NCBI GenBank assembly: GCA_018830205.1
Contig: JAHJSX010000048.1
Coordinates: forward strand, 1-9,525
Direction of reading: 5' to 3'
Length of the DNA stretch: 9,525 nt
Origin: an archaeon
GTDB taxonomy: Archaea > Hydrothermarchaeota > Hydrothermarchaeia > Hydrothermarchaeales > Hydrothermarchaeaceae
The notes under the pieces were generated by a model that saw nothing but the letters and a program-made list of their open reading frames with translations, was not told the DNA's origin and searched no databases. Both the position numbers and the translations under genes were made by a program. Below, piece by piece: positions 1 to 6,152 of this stretch (within the stretch, counting starts at the first letter, position 1; the number at the start of each line of letters is the position of its first letter).

Positions 1-1602
1 ATCTATTTCATAAATACCCTGGAGAATTTGACCCGCATGAAAGTCACAGACACATACCAGGAACAACCGTTCAAGATAACGCTCAGCGGAGCGTCCCAGT
101 TCTCGCCCTACAGCATAAGGTCGGTATCAGTGCCAAAGGACGCCCTGATGGATGCAGATAAAACAGAGATGGTATACAAATACGAATCACGAATGATAAC
201 CGAGCCAGTTGACATCTCCATACCAAATACAGCATCAAAGATAAAAGAGGGAGGGGCAGATACCACAGTATTAATCGTCCACGGCGCAAACCCATTCTCA
301 AATACTGACATCGAAGCCGCAGAAGAGATAAAGGCAAGGCTTACGGGCAAACCGGTGCGCGAAATCATAGAAACAACATCAACGGGCGGACAAAAATACC
401 GCTCACAGGCCGGAAGCTCAACCAAAACACTCTTCCTGAATGCCCAGGCCGCGGACGAACAATCGCAAATCAAACCTGTTCTCTGGAACATATTCAACAT
501 GCGCGAGTTTAACCTGAGCGTGATTGAAACTGCATCTAACAATATGCCAGAGATATCAGAGAACTTTAATGGCGTCAAGGTGAGATATCACGAGGCAGTA
601 CTTTACGAACGAGACAGGACCAGCCCGAAATACTACACCTTCAAGACCAACACCGAGAAAGCCGGCAACGCAACCCCCGAAGCGTTCGTAGAGGGAGATA
701 CCATCTGGCTACTTGGGGCGCCTTACACAATTTTAGGAATAGACAGTCATTTAGAAGAGATAGTACTTGGCGTCAAGATGTTTGAGGGAAGCATAGGACT
801 AAATCAACCAGTGGTCTACAAGTCACTCCAGATAGAGCTGATACAAGAAAACGGAGAGACATTAATCCAGTTCTATGACAAAGAGGACAGCAAGCGGTAT
901 GGGGTGCAGACCAGGGAAACCATATACTTCAAGAACGTTGCAGTTCGCATAAAAGAAACCCTGCTGGAAAACGGCGAAACCACAAGCCTCACCATCTATA
1001 ACAGCTTAAAGGAGATACAAAACGGCGGCAAGTACGAAGGCTATACGATTGACTGGCGCGAAGTAGACCCCAACAACCTCTTTGCGGCTTACAACGGACC
1101 CGGAGAGCTCACAGTCCACAGGGAGAACTACAACAGGGTCGCCGAGTACGGCGCAATATACGGCATCAGAATGAAGGGCGCAGACAACAAGATAGGCTCA
1201 AATATCCGAATCGAAAGCGACGCAGTGGTTTTCACCACGCCCGCAACCAAATCCTACACGACTGAGGTATACGAACGGGAGGTCAGGATTTTAACTGACG
1301 AAGAGTTTAACCCGGACATGTTGGCATCCAGCGTCTACATAATAGGCGGGCCGGCTGTAAATGAGGAATGGGGCTGGCTTTCACCAGCACTTGAAAAAGA
1401 AGGAACAAAAGGATTCACCCTGAGGAACGAGTATTACAAACTTGAAGATTACAAACCATACATGATGAGGTCTATTTTCGTGGATGGCACAGTATATACG
1501 GCGTGCGCAGGGGTTGACCGCCTTGGCACCTACAGGTCTGTGTTCGGCAGAATTAATTCTCTTGGAAATGGGGGCGGAGCCCCAGATGAGTTCGAGGATT
1601 AA
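1..1602 (+). CDS. S-layer-type surface protein, C-terminal part (5' end outside window)
   Basis: The reading frame is open from the first base to a TAA at 1600-1602. TTG (28) and ATG (37) are possible starts, but neither has a convincing ribosome binding site and no signal peptide follows, so the gene most likely begins upstream. At least 524 residues are visible. They are beta-rich, Asn/Thr/Tyr/Glu-rich and soluble, with no membrane helix. Numbering from the TTG, three stretches recall archaeal S-layer proteins of the methanococcal type: a Rossmann-like strand-loop (VLIVHGANPF, 81-90), a hydrophobic GDTIWLLG strand (223-230) followed by a second strand, and a C-terminal VYIIGGPAVN motif (436-445) of the 'GGPxxN' kind seen near the end of S-layer C-terminal domains. 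The protein ends in a Gly/Asp/Glu-rich tail. Inference: a structural cell-envelope protein, exported by a signal sequence lying upstream. The family call rests on remembered motif resemblance, not an alignment. Confidence 0.62.
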   Translation: MYFINTLENLTRMKVTDTYQEQPFKITLSGASQFSPYSIRSVSVPKDALMDADKTEMVYKYESRMITEPVDISIPNTASKIKEGGADTTVLIVHGANPFSNTDIEAAEEIKARLTGKPVREIIETTSTGGQKYRSQAGSSTKTLFLNAQAADEQSQIKPVLWNIFNMREFNLSVIETASNNMPEISENFNGVKVRYHEAVLYERDRTSPKYYTFKTNTEKAGNATPEAFVEGDTIWLLGAPYTILGIDSHLEEIVLGVKMFEGSIGLNQPVVYKSLQIELIQENGETLIQFYDKEDSKRYGVQTRETIYFKNVAVRIKETLLENGETTSLTIYNSLKEIQNGGKYEGYTIDWREVDPNNLFAAYNGPGELTVHRENYNRVAEYGAIYGIRMKGADNKIGSNIRIESDAVVFTTPATKSYTTEVYEREVRILTDEEFNPDMLASSVYIIGGPAVNEEWGWLSPALEKEGTKGFTLRNEYYKLEDYKPYMMRSIFVDGTVYTACAGVDRLGTYRSVFGRINSLGNGGGAPDEFED

Positions 1603-1636
1603 ATAGACAGTAAAACATAAAAAGAAAGAAGTCGAG

Positions 1637-1644
1637 TTTTATAT
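1637..1644 (+). promoter_or_regulatory. Putative TATA box of the receiver gene
   Basis: TTTTATAT lies about 40 nt before the ATG at 1682, in the gap after the surface-protein gene. With the usual archaeal spacing of about 25 nt, transcription would begin near 1665-1670 and leave a leader of roughly 12-17 nt. A GGAGG at 1645-1649 is too far from the ATG, and probably upstream of the transcript start, so it is not taken as a ribosome binding site. Confidence 0.4.
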
Positions 1645-1681
1645 GGAGGATACAGGGAACACAAAGTAGCAAATTGACACC

Positions 1682-2053
1682 ATGGCGAAGATATTGATTG
1701 TTGACGATGAGCCGGAGATAATTTTTCTTGCGAAGAAGATGCTTGAGAAAGATGGACATGTGGTAATAGCTGCAAAAAACAGTGCCGAGTGCTTTGAGAA
1801 GATAAAGGATGAAACCCCTGATTTAATTCTCATGGATGTTATGCTGCCTGACGGAGACGGCTGGGAGTCCTGCAAGAAACTCAAGGAGAACGAAGAAACA
1901 CGCAACATTCCAATAGCGACGTTTACTGTGCGTGCAAGCGATAACTCGGTAGACAGAAGTTTCAGGCATGCCCATGCGGATGCCCACATAAGCAAACCTT
2001 TCACCAAAAAAGAACTTCTAAAAGCGGTTGAAAATTTAGTGGGTTCAAAGTGA
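1682..2053 (+). CDS. Stand-alone response regulator receiver domain (CheY-like)
   Basis: This 123-residue protein is one complete receiver domain with no output domain. Family landmarks are all present: acidic pair D8-D9 after the first strand (KILIVDDE), phospho-acceptor D52 in LILMDVMLPDGDGW, T82 in the switch position and K105-P106 near the end. It should therefore bind Mg2+ and accept phosphate from a histidine kinase, then act by protein-protein contact, like CheY or other archaeal single-domain receivers. No kinase or chemotaxis gene is visible, so the partner is unknown. The ATG at 1682 gives the full first strand. A TATA-like TTTTATAT lies at 1637-1644, and no good ribosome binding site sits directly before the ATG, which suggests a short leader. 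Its 3' end overlaps the convergent TrmB-type gene by 9 nt. Confidence 0.93.
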   Translation: MAKILIVDDEPEIIFLAKKMLEKDGHVVIAAKNSAECFEKIKDETPDLILMDVMLPDGDGWESCKKLKENEETRNIPIATFTVRASDNSVDRSFRHAHADAHISKPFTKKELLKAVENLVGSK

Positions 2054-2779
2054 TTCTTCCCAGATGTGATCGAAGTAGCTTTGATATAGTTTTGTGCATC
2101 CCGGGCTTGTTACATAGAGGGCGAAGTTTGCATCTGATGGATCCTCTTGCGATACGAGCGCCTCTTTGCCATCCACAAGCACGTATCTGGAGTGGTCGCA
2201 CTTGCATACTCGCACTTTTACACCAAGGTCTTCAAGGAGTGATTTGTTTTTTTTGCTGAACTCTCCCCAGCATTTCACGGTTATTCCGCGTTTTATGGAG
2301 GCTTTTAATACTTCTGCGATTCCATTCGATGGCAGGTCTTTTGTGCCAACAATGTTGATTTCCTTTTTTGCGCCCTCCATAATCTCGATGAGTTTGTCCT
2401 TTATGTTAACTTTTCCCTCAATCGTCCAGAAAAATTCCTCCCCTGATTTTCCTCCATGTGTCCTGTTAAATACCGGGCCAATTTCCAGAAGCAGGCCATC
2501 GACAACGTTTACGCGGATTTCACACTCACGCTTTAGGATTTTTCGCGGGTCCTCGGCAGAATAAACCCTTGGCCTTCCTGGCTGCATTTTAACGAATCCC
2601 CTCTTTTTGAGGCCCTCGAGTATGTCGTATTCCCGTGAGTAGGGAATCCCTGCGGTCGTCTGGATTTCCTTTGCTGTAGAGGGCCCGTTCATAACGAGGG
2701 CAGCGTAGGTCTTGGACTCGTACTCGCCAAGGTCAAACAGTTTCAGAACATCAACCCATTTATCAATCATCTTGCGCAC
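2045..2779 (-). CDS. TrmB-family transcriptional regulator (winged helix plus PLD-like sensor domain)
   Basis: This is a 244-residue regulator. Residues about 10-78 form a winged helix-turn-helix (LFDLGEYESKTYAALVMNG, STAKEIQTTAGIPYSREYDIL, then a wing around GFVKMQPGRPRVY). Residues about 118-244 match the C-terminal phospholipase-D-like domain of TrmB regulators (KDKLIEIMEGAKKEINIVG, RYVLVDGKEALVS). Family members bind DNA as dimers and usually sense sugars or other metabolites, acting as repressor or activator. Five cysteines (C86, C170, C192, C194, C228), including a CxC pair, are notable beside a sulfur-transfer gene. The start is GTG at 2779 or ATG at 2770 (241 residues). A TATA-like element on this strand near 2796-2802 would place the transcript start close to 2770-2775, favouring the ATG and a leaderless message. 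It is transcribed divergently from 2887-3648, a likely target. Family assignment is firm; the ligand is unknown. Confidence 0.88.
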   Translation of the reverse strand: MRKMIDKWVDVLKLFDLGEYESKTYAALVMNGPSTAKEIQTTAGIPYSREYDILEGLKKRGFVKMQPGRPRVYSAEDPRKILKRECEIRVNVVDGLLLEIGPVFNRTHGGKSGEEFFWTIEGKVNIKDKLIEIMEGAKKEINIVGTKDLPSNGIAEVLKASIKRGITVKCWGEFSKKNKSLLEDLGVKVRVCKCDHSRYVLVDGKEALVSQEDPSDANFALYVTSPGCTKLYQSYFDHIWEESL

Positions 2780-2795
2780 CGAAGCTATTAAATAC

Positions 2796-2802
2796 TATAA
2801 AT
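2796..2802 (-). promoter_or_regulatory. Putative TATA box of the TrmB-type gene
   Basis: Read on the minus strand this is CTATTTATAGT-like AT-rich sequence lying about 26-30 nt before the ATG at 2770. It sits inside a small inverted repeat, ACTAT-AA-ATAGT (2794-2805), which may be an autoregulatory site or simply reflect the self-complementary nature of TATA boxes. Confidence 0.45.
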
Positions 2803-2805
2803 AGT

Positions 2806-2818
2806 TATTATATATATA
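2806..2818 (+). promoter_or_regulatory. Putative TATA box of the TusA-DsrE2 gene
   Basis: The alternating TTATTATATATAT tract lies about 70-80 nt before the ATG at 2887. Transcription would be expected to start near 2835-2845, giving a leader of about 45 nt, which fits the presence of a good ribosome binding site on this gene. The inverted repeat at 2821-2840 would fall between this box and the transcript start. Confidence 0.5.
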
Positions 2819-2820
2819 CG

Positions 2821-2840
2821 TTTACTCTAAAATGAGTAAA
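2821..2840. promoter_or_regulatory. Perfect inverted repeat, candidate TrmB-type operator
   Basis: The arms TTTACTC (2821-2827) and GAGTAAA (2834-2840) are perfect reverse complements separated by TAAAAT. Within them, 2823-2838 reads TACT, seven bases, GAGTA. From memory, this is the spacing and sequence of the motif reported for the haloarchaeal regulator TrmB (TACT-N7-8-GAGTA). It lies just downstream of the TATA box for the sulfur-carrier gene and about 40-50 nt upstream of the TrmB-type gene start. Binding here would be expected to block transcription of 2887-3648. That the local TrmB-type protein binds it is inference. Confidence 0.6.
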
Positions 2841-2872
2841 TAATGTTAAACTTGCTTGAATTTATGAAAATC

Positions 2873-2878
2873 GGAGGT
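2873..2878 (+). promoter_or_regulatory. Ribosome binding site GGAGGT of the TusA-DsrE2 gene
   Basis: GGAGGT ends 8 nt before the ATG at 2887. It decides the start: an overlapping ATG at 2880 runs into a TGA after four codons, so 2887 is the only workable initiation codon. Confidence 0.85.
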
Positions 2879-2886
2879 TATGAGTT

Positions 2887-3648
2887 ATGACTGAAATAAA
2901 AAAAGATGAAACCATAGATGTAAGGGGAAAGTCCTGCCCGATGCCTGTTTTGAAGACAAAAAAGGCGATTGACGGCCTTGAGGATGGGCAGGTTGTCGAG
3001 GTGCTTGCGACAGACAAGGGCTCAAAATCTGACATCCCTGCGTGGGCCAGCAAGACAGGAAACAAGGTGCTCGAGGTAGTTGAAGAGGGTGATGTAATAA
3101 AATTTTATGTGCAGAAAGGCACAGGCGAGGCTCCGTCGGAAGAGGCAGGTGCGCCAAAGATTAGAAAAAAGAAGCTATCCATTATAATGACAAAAGGGAC
3201 GTTAGATATGGCATATATTCCTTTTATAGTCGGCAACACTGCCGCCGCAATGGGCATGGACGTATCCATTTTCTTCACGTTCTACGGATTCAGCGTAATA
3301 AACAAGAAGAAATACAAAAATCTTAAAGTGGCGCCGCTCGCAAACCCTGCGATGCCGATGCCATCCCCTATGGACAAGATTTTCTCAAATGCCATGGGCG
3401 CAGTACCGGGCATGACCGCAATCGGCACCATGATGATGAAGCAGATGTTCAAGAAAGGCGGCGTACCGCCTATTGAGGAAATGGTCGATGATGCCGTAAA
3501 GCTTGGCATAAAACTCCTCCCGTGCCAGATGACCATGGATGTAATGGGCATCAAGCGCGAAGACCTGATTGACGGGACCGAGGAACCGGTTGGAGCGGCT
3601 GCATATCTGGCCGATGCAATCGATTCGGATATAAACTTTTTAGTATAG
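2887..3648 (+). CDS. TusA-DsrE2 fusion, predicted sulfur carrier protein
   Basis: The 253-residue product joins two sulfur-relay domains. Residues 1-77 are a TusA/SirA-type domain with the conserved thiol in the CPMP motif (C17-P20) after DVRGKS. A Gly/Glu/Pro linker (78-90) leads to a DsrE2-type domain (about 93-253) with KLSIIMTKGTLD, an IFFTFYGF strand, a Met/Pro/Gly-rich middle segment and the conserved cysteine C213 in LLPCQMTMDVMGI. In characterised relatives, TusA and DsrE-type proteins pass persulfide sulfur from one cysteine to another for tRNA thiolation, cofactor synthesis or dissimilatory sulfur metabolism; here C17 and C213 could exchange sulfur within one chain. The DsrE2 part is hydrophobic and may associate with membrane. 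No other sulfur-oxidation or thiolation gene is visible. The divergent TrmB-type regulator is the probable controller. Confidence 0.9.
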   Translation: MTEIKKDETIDVRGKSCPMPVLKTKKAIDGLEDGQVVEVLATDKGSKSDIPAWASKTGNKVLEVVEEGDVIKFYVQKGTGEAPSEEAGAPKIRKKKLSIIMTKGTLDMAYIPFIVGNTAAAMGMDVSIFFTFYGFSVINKKKYKNLKVAPLANPAMPMPSPMDKIFSNAMGAVPGMTAIGTMMMKQMFKKGGVPPIEEMVDDAVKLGIKLLPCQMTMDVMGIKREDLIDGTEEPVGAAAYLADAIDSDINFLV

Positions 3649-3663
3649 GGGGCTTTGCCCTCT
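3647..3663 (+). terminator. Possible hairpin terminator after the TusA-DsrE2 gene
   Basis: AGGGGGC (3647-3653) and GCCCTCT (3657-3663) form a 7-bp stem with one G-T pair and a TTT loop, starting within the stop codon. A modest T-rich stretch (TTTATTTT, 3670-3677) follows. Archaeal termination usually relies on T tracts, so the hairpin may instead stabilise the 3' end. Confidence 0.35.
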
Positions 3664-3685
3664 CTCCCGTTTATTTTGCGCCGCA

Positions 3686-3702
3686 GAAAACCTTTTATGT
3701 AT
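3686..3702 (+). promoter_or_regulatory. Putative BRE/TATA promoter of the FlaI-like gene
   Basis: A purine-rich GAAAACC (3686-3692) precedes TTTTATGTAT (3693-3702). The expected transcript start is near 3720-3725, followed by a GAGGTG ribosome binding site (3731-3736) five bases before the ATG at 3742. This implies that the two-ATPase unit is transcribed separately from the sulfur-carrier gene. Confidence 0.5.
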
Positions 3703-3741
3703 CGATGTACCTAATTTTCATCAAGGTCGTGAGGTGCATTA

Positions 3742-5307
3742 ATGGCAGAAGAGGAACCAGCGGAAGTTGTTGAGGAGGCACAGGAAGCGCCGGCACCCGA
3801 AGAACCTAAAGGCGGAGGCGGAGATTCAATTCTTAAAGGTAAAGGCTTTGAAATCGTAATGGTGGATGGGGCCCCATTTTACAAGGTGCAACTGCCTGAT
3901 TTGTCAAATGCAGACAGGCTTATTATATCTGACACGATAGACCGGGCAATAAAGGAGATGCGGACTGACATCGACCCTACAGCAAACAAGGAATCCCAGA
4001 AGTCAAAAATCCGGGATGAAATCTTGAATGTGCTGCTTGGAGAGATAGAGGCCGCTAAGTCAGGGGTCAAAAAAAGGGAGGGCTTTACGGTACCCGATGA
4101 TAAAAAACTCGCCCAGATGGGGGAGATGGTAATAGATGCCATGGTCGGCTATGGGCAGATAGAACCTGTTCTCGCCGACGATGCCATTGAAGAGGTAATG
4201 GTAATCGGAGTAGGCATGCCTGTATATATTGCCCACAGGAAACACGGGGCAATGCCCACCAACATAGTATTTGCAAACGACGAGGACATCAAGAGGATAA
4301 TTGAGCGAATTGGCAGGTTTTCTGGCAGAAAAATCGACCTTGCAAACCCGCTTCTTGACGCAAGACTCCCTGACGGGAGTAGGGTAAACGCAACTCTTCG
4401 GCCCGCATCGCTTGACGGCTCGACAATCACAATCAGGAAGTTCCAGGCAGAGGCCCTTACGATAATAAACCTCCTCAAGTTTGGAACCTTTGGCAGCGAC
4501 ATTGCCGCTTTCCTGTGGCTTGCAGTCGAGGGCCTGCACGTAAAGCCTGCAAACATCCTGGTCTCAGGAGGAACCGGCTCTGGAAAGACCACCACGCTTA
4601 ACTGCCTTGGGAATTTTATTCCTGAGAAAGACAGAATCATAACCATTGAGGATACAGCGGAGCTTCAGATAAACGCGCCGCATCTTATTCGAATGGAGAC
4701 AAAGCCGCCAAGCTCCGAGGGGACAGGCGGACTCGGCTTTAATGAACTCCTCATAAATACACTTAGAATGCGCCCCGACAGGCTGATACTTGGTGAGGTA
4801 AGAGGAAGCGAGGCCTCAACGCTTTTCGTGGCAATGAACACAGGCCATGACGGGAACCTTGGGACCTGCCACGCAAACACCGCAAACGAAACAGTCACGA
4901 GGCTTATAAACGCCCCGATGAACGTGCCGCTTATAATGATACCGGCGCTTGACGTAATCATCATGCAAAACAGGATAACGGTGGGGGGAAAGGTCAGGAG
5001 AAGGGTCACAGAGATTGCAGAGGTCGCAGGCACAGAGCTTGACAAGGTCCTCTTAAACAAGGTTTTTGAATTCGACCCAAAGGCCGACAAGGTCGTGCCA
5101 ACAGGCACCCCAAGCCGCCTGAAGCAGGATATTGCACACAAGGCAGGCATAAGCGGCGAGGAGCTGAATGTAGAGGTGGAAAAGAGAAAATTATTGCTTG
5201 ATTTCCTTCTAAGCAAGGATATTACGGCACTCAAGGAAGTGTCAAAATGGATTCAGGACTACCACAAGGACCCTGATGCCACACTGCAAAAAATGGGGGA
5301 ATATTAG
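3742..5307 (+). CDS. Type II/IV secretion system ATPase (FlaI/GspE/VirB11-like)
   Basis: This 521-residue hexameric-type ATPase belongs to the family that drives archaellum, pilus and secretion assembly. An acidic Ala/Glu/Pro-rich leader (1-29) precedes a mixed N-terminal domain (about 35-265). The catalytic core follows: Walker A GGTGSGKTT (276-284, K282), Asp box TIEDTAEL (301-308, E303 and D304), Walker B LILGEVRG (348-355, E352) and His box GHDGNLGTCHANT (368-380, H369 and H377). All key residues are intact, so it should hydrolyse ATP. The tail after about 430 is long and helical, as in FlaI. In archaella FlaI works with FlaH, a KaiC-like ATPase, and the platform FlaJ. Here a KaiC-like gene abuts directly, but no FlaJ/TadC-like platform or pilin gene is visible. 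It could serve a type IV pilus-like or other surface system rather than an archaellum. Confidence 0.93.
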   Translation: MAEEEPAEVVEEAQEAPAPEEPKGGGGDSILKGKGFEIVMVDGAPFYKVQLPDLSNADRLIISDTIDRAIKEMRTDIDPTANKESQKSKIRDEILNVLLGEIEAAKSGVKKREGFTVPDDKKLAQMGEMVIDAMVGYGQIEPVLADDAIEEVMVIGVGMPVYIAHRKHGAMPTNIVFANDEDIKRIIERIGRFSGRKIDLANPLLDARLPDGSRVNATLRPASLDGSTITIRKFQAEALTIINLLKFGTFGSDIAAFLWLAVEGLHVKPANILVSGGTGSGKTTTLNCLGNFIPEKDRIITIEDTAELQINAPHLIRMETKPPSSEGTGGLGFNELLINTLRMRPDRLILGEVRGSEASTLFVAMNTGHDGNLGTCHANTANETVTRLINAPMNVPLIMIPALDVIIMQNRITVGGKVRRRVTEIAEVAGTELDKVLLNKVFEFDPKADKVVPTGTPSRLKQDIAHKAGISGEELNVEVEKRKLLLDFLLSKDITALKEVSKWIQDYHKDPDATLQKMGEY

Positions 5308-6078
5308 ATGACAGAAAAAACTGCCACAGGAATTACAGGACTTGACGAGATGCTTGAAGGAGGGATACCAACAGGGTATACTATCCTTGTTGCAGGCGGC
5401 CCTGGAACCGGAAAAAGCACATTTGCAATGCAGTTTTTGAAAAACGGCATTGACCAGTTCGGGGAGAACGGCATTTACATATCCCTTGAGGAAAGGGCGC
5501 CCGACATGATAAGGAATTTCGCGAACTATGGCTGGGACCTCTCAAAAGTAAAAATCATAAGCATGATTCCTGAGAAGGCAAGCAGTGCGCATGAGACCAA
5601 ATACGTCTCGGTCGTCGGTACACAGAGCAGCAATACCGTGGAGCTCTCCCCAAAGAAGTTCTCGGTTGACCTTGTAGCTGACACCATCAGGGAGCATGTG
5701 AAAAGCTCGGATGCAAAGCGCATTGTGATAGACTCACTGGCCGCTCTCTCGGCCCAGCTCGAAGACCCGTTCTCAATCAGACAGGAGATACTTGGCCTGA
5801 GCAACCTCCTTAGCGACCTCGGGTGCACGGCCCTGCTTCTGACAGAAATGCCAGAGGGGCAAGCTGGAATAAGCAGGTATGGGATAGAGGAGTTCGTGGC
5901 CCAGGGCGTAATAGCGCTTTACAACATCAGGAAGGGAAGCGAAAGGGCAAGAGGCCTTGAAATCCTGAAAATGAGGGGCACAAAGCACTCCCAGAAAATC
6001 TGCATGATGGAACTTGCAAACGAAGGGTTCATGGTATATCCAAATGAGAACCTGCACAGCGGCACATCTGGATTTTAA
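5308..6078 (+). CDS. Single-domain KaiC/RAD55-family ATPase (FlaH-like position)
   Basis: The 256-residue product is one RecA-fold KaiC domain. It begins with the family signature TGITGLDEMLEGGIPTG (7-23). Then come Walker A GGPGTGKST (30-38, K36), the paired catalytic glutamates E61-E62 in YISLEERAPD, Walker B IVIDSL (139-144, D142) and the conserved LEILKMRGTKHS segment (217-228) that contacts nucleotide across subunits. It therefore looks catalytically competent. The ATG follows the stop codon of the FlaI-like gene with no gap (TAG then ATG), with GGGGGA at 5295-5300 as ribosome binding site, so the two are almost certainly co-transcribed and translationally linked. The pairing parallels FlaH-FlaI, where FlaH regulates or scaffolds the motor ATPase. 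Circadian function is not implied: there is only one domain and no KaiA or KaiB. A signalling ATPase role for an unknown partner is the alternative. Confidence 0.88.
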   Translation: MTEKTATGITGLDEMLEGGIPTGYTILVAGGPGTGKSTFAMQFLKNGIDQFGENGIYISLEERAPDMIRNFANYGWDLSKVKIISMIPEKASSAHETKYVSVVGTQSSNTVELSPKKFSVDLVADTIREHVKSSDAKRIVIDSLAALSAQLEDPFSIRQEILGLSNLLSDLGCTALLLTEMPEGQAGISRYGIEEFVAQGVIALYNIRKGSERARGLEILKMRGTKHSQKICMMELANEGFMVYPNENLHSGTSGF

Positions 6079-6116
6079 AAAATAATCAAGGGGTTTTGGG
6101 GTTAAAGGTTGGGGGA

Positions 6117-6132
6117 ATTTTGTTTTTCTTTC
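6117..6132 (+). terminator. T-rich archaeal terminator after the KaiC-like gene
   Basis: The sequence ATTTTGTTTTTCTTTC lies about 40-55 nt after the TAA of the KaiC-like gene, preceded by several G-runs. Archaeal RNA polymerase typically stops at such T tracts. It precedes the end of the convergent membrane-protein gene. Confidence 0.5.
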
Positions 6133-6152
6133 CACTTCAATGCTTTCCAGTT

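Noticed and set aside
108..578. Minus-strand frame of 156 codons opposite the surface protein
   Set aside because: No family features. The plus-strand frame is open across the whole region and carries S-layer-like motifs.
28..1602. Complete surface-protein gene starting at TTG 28 or ATG 37
   Set aside because: The frame is open to the window edge, no ribosome binding site precedes either codon, and an exported S-layer-type protein should begin with a signal peptide, which is absent.
4060..4646. Overlapping minus-strand frames of 159 and 165 codons in the FlaI-like gene
   Set aside because: Same antisense-shadow character; no ribosome binding site or recognisable domain, and the opposite strand is clearly coding.
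4665..5234. Long minus-strand open frame (189 codons) inside the FlaI-like gene
   Set aside because: It lies wholly opposite a gene with intact Walker A, Asp box, Walker B and His box motifs. Its translation is Ser/Leu/Phe-rich low-complexity sequence typical of an antisense shadow.
5308..6078. Circadian clock KaiC
   Set aside because: Only one RecA domain is present, with no KaiA or KaiB nearby. The pairing with a FlaI-like ATPase fits a FlaH-like or RAD55-family role better.
3742..6078. Complete archaellum operon
   Set aside because: No archaellin, FlaJ, FlaG/F or prepilin peptidase gene is present; only the two ATPases are seen.
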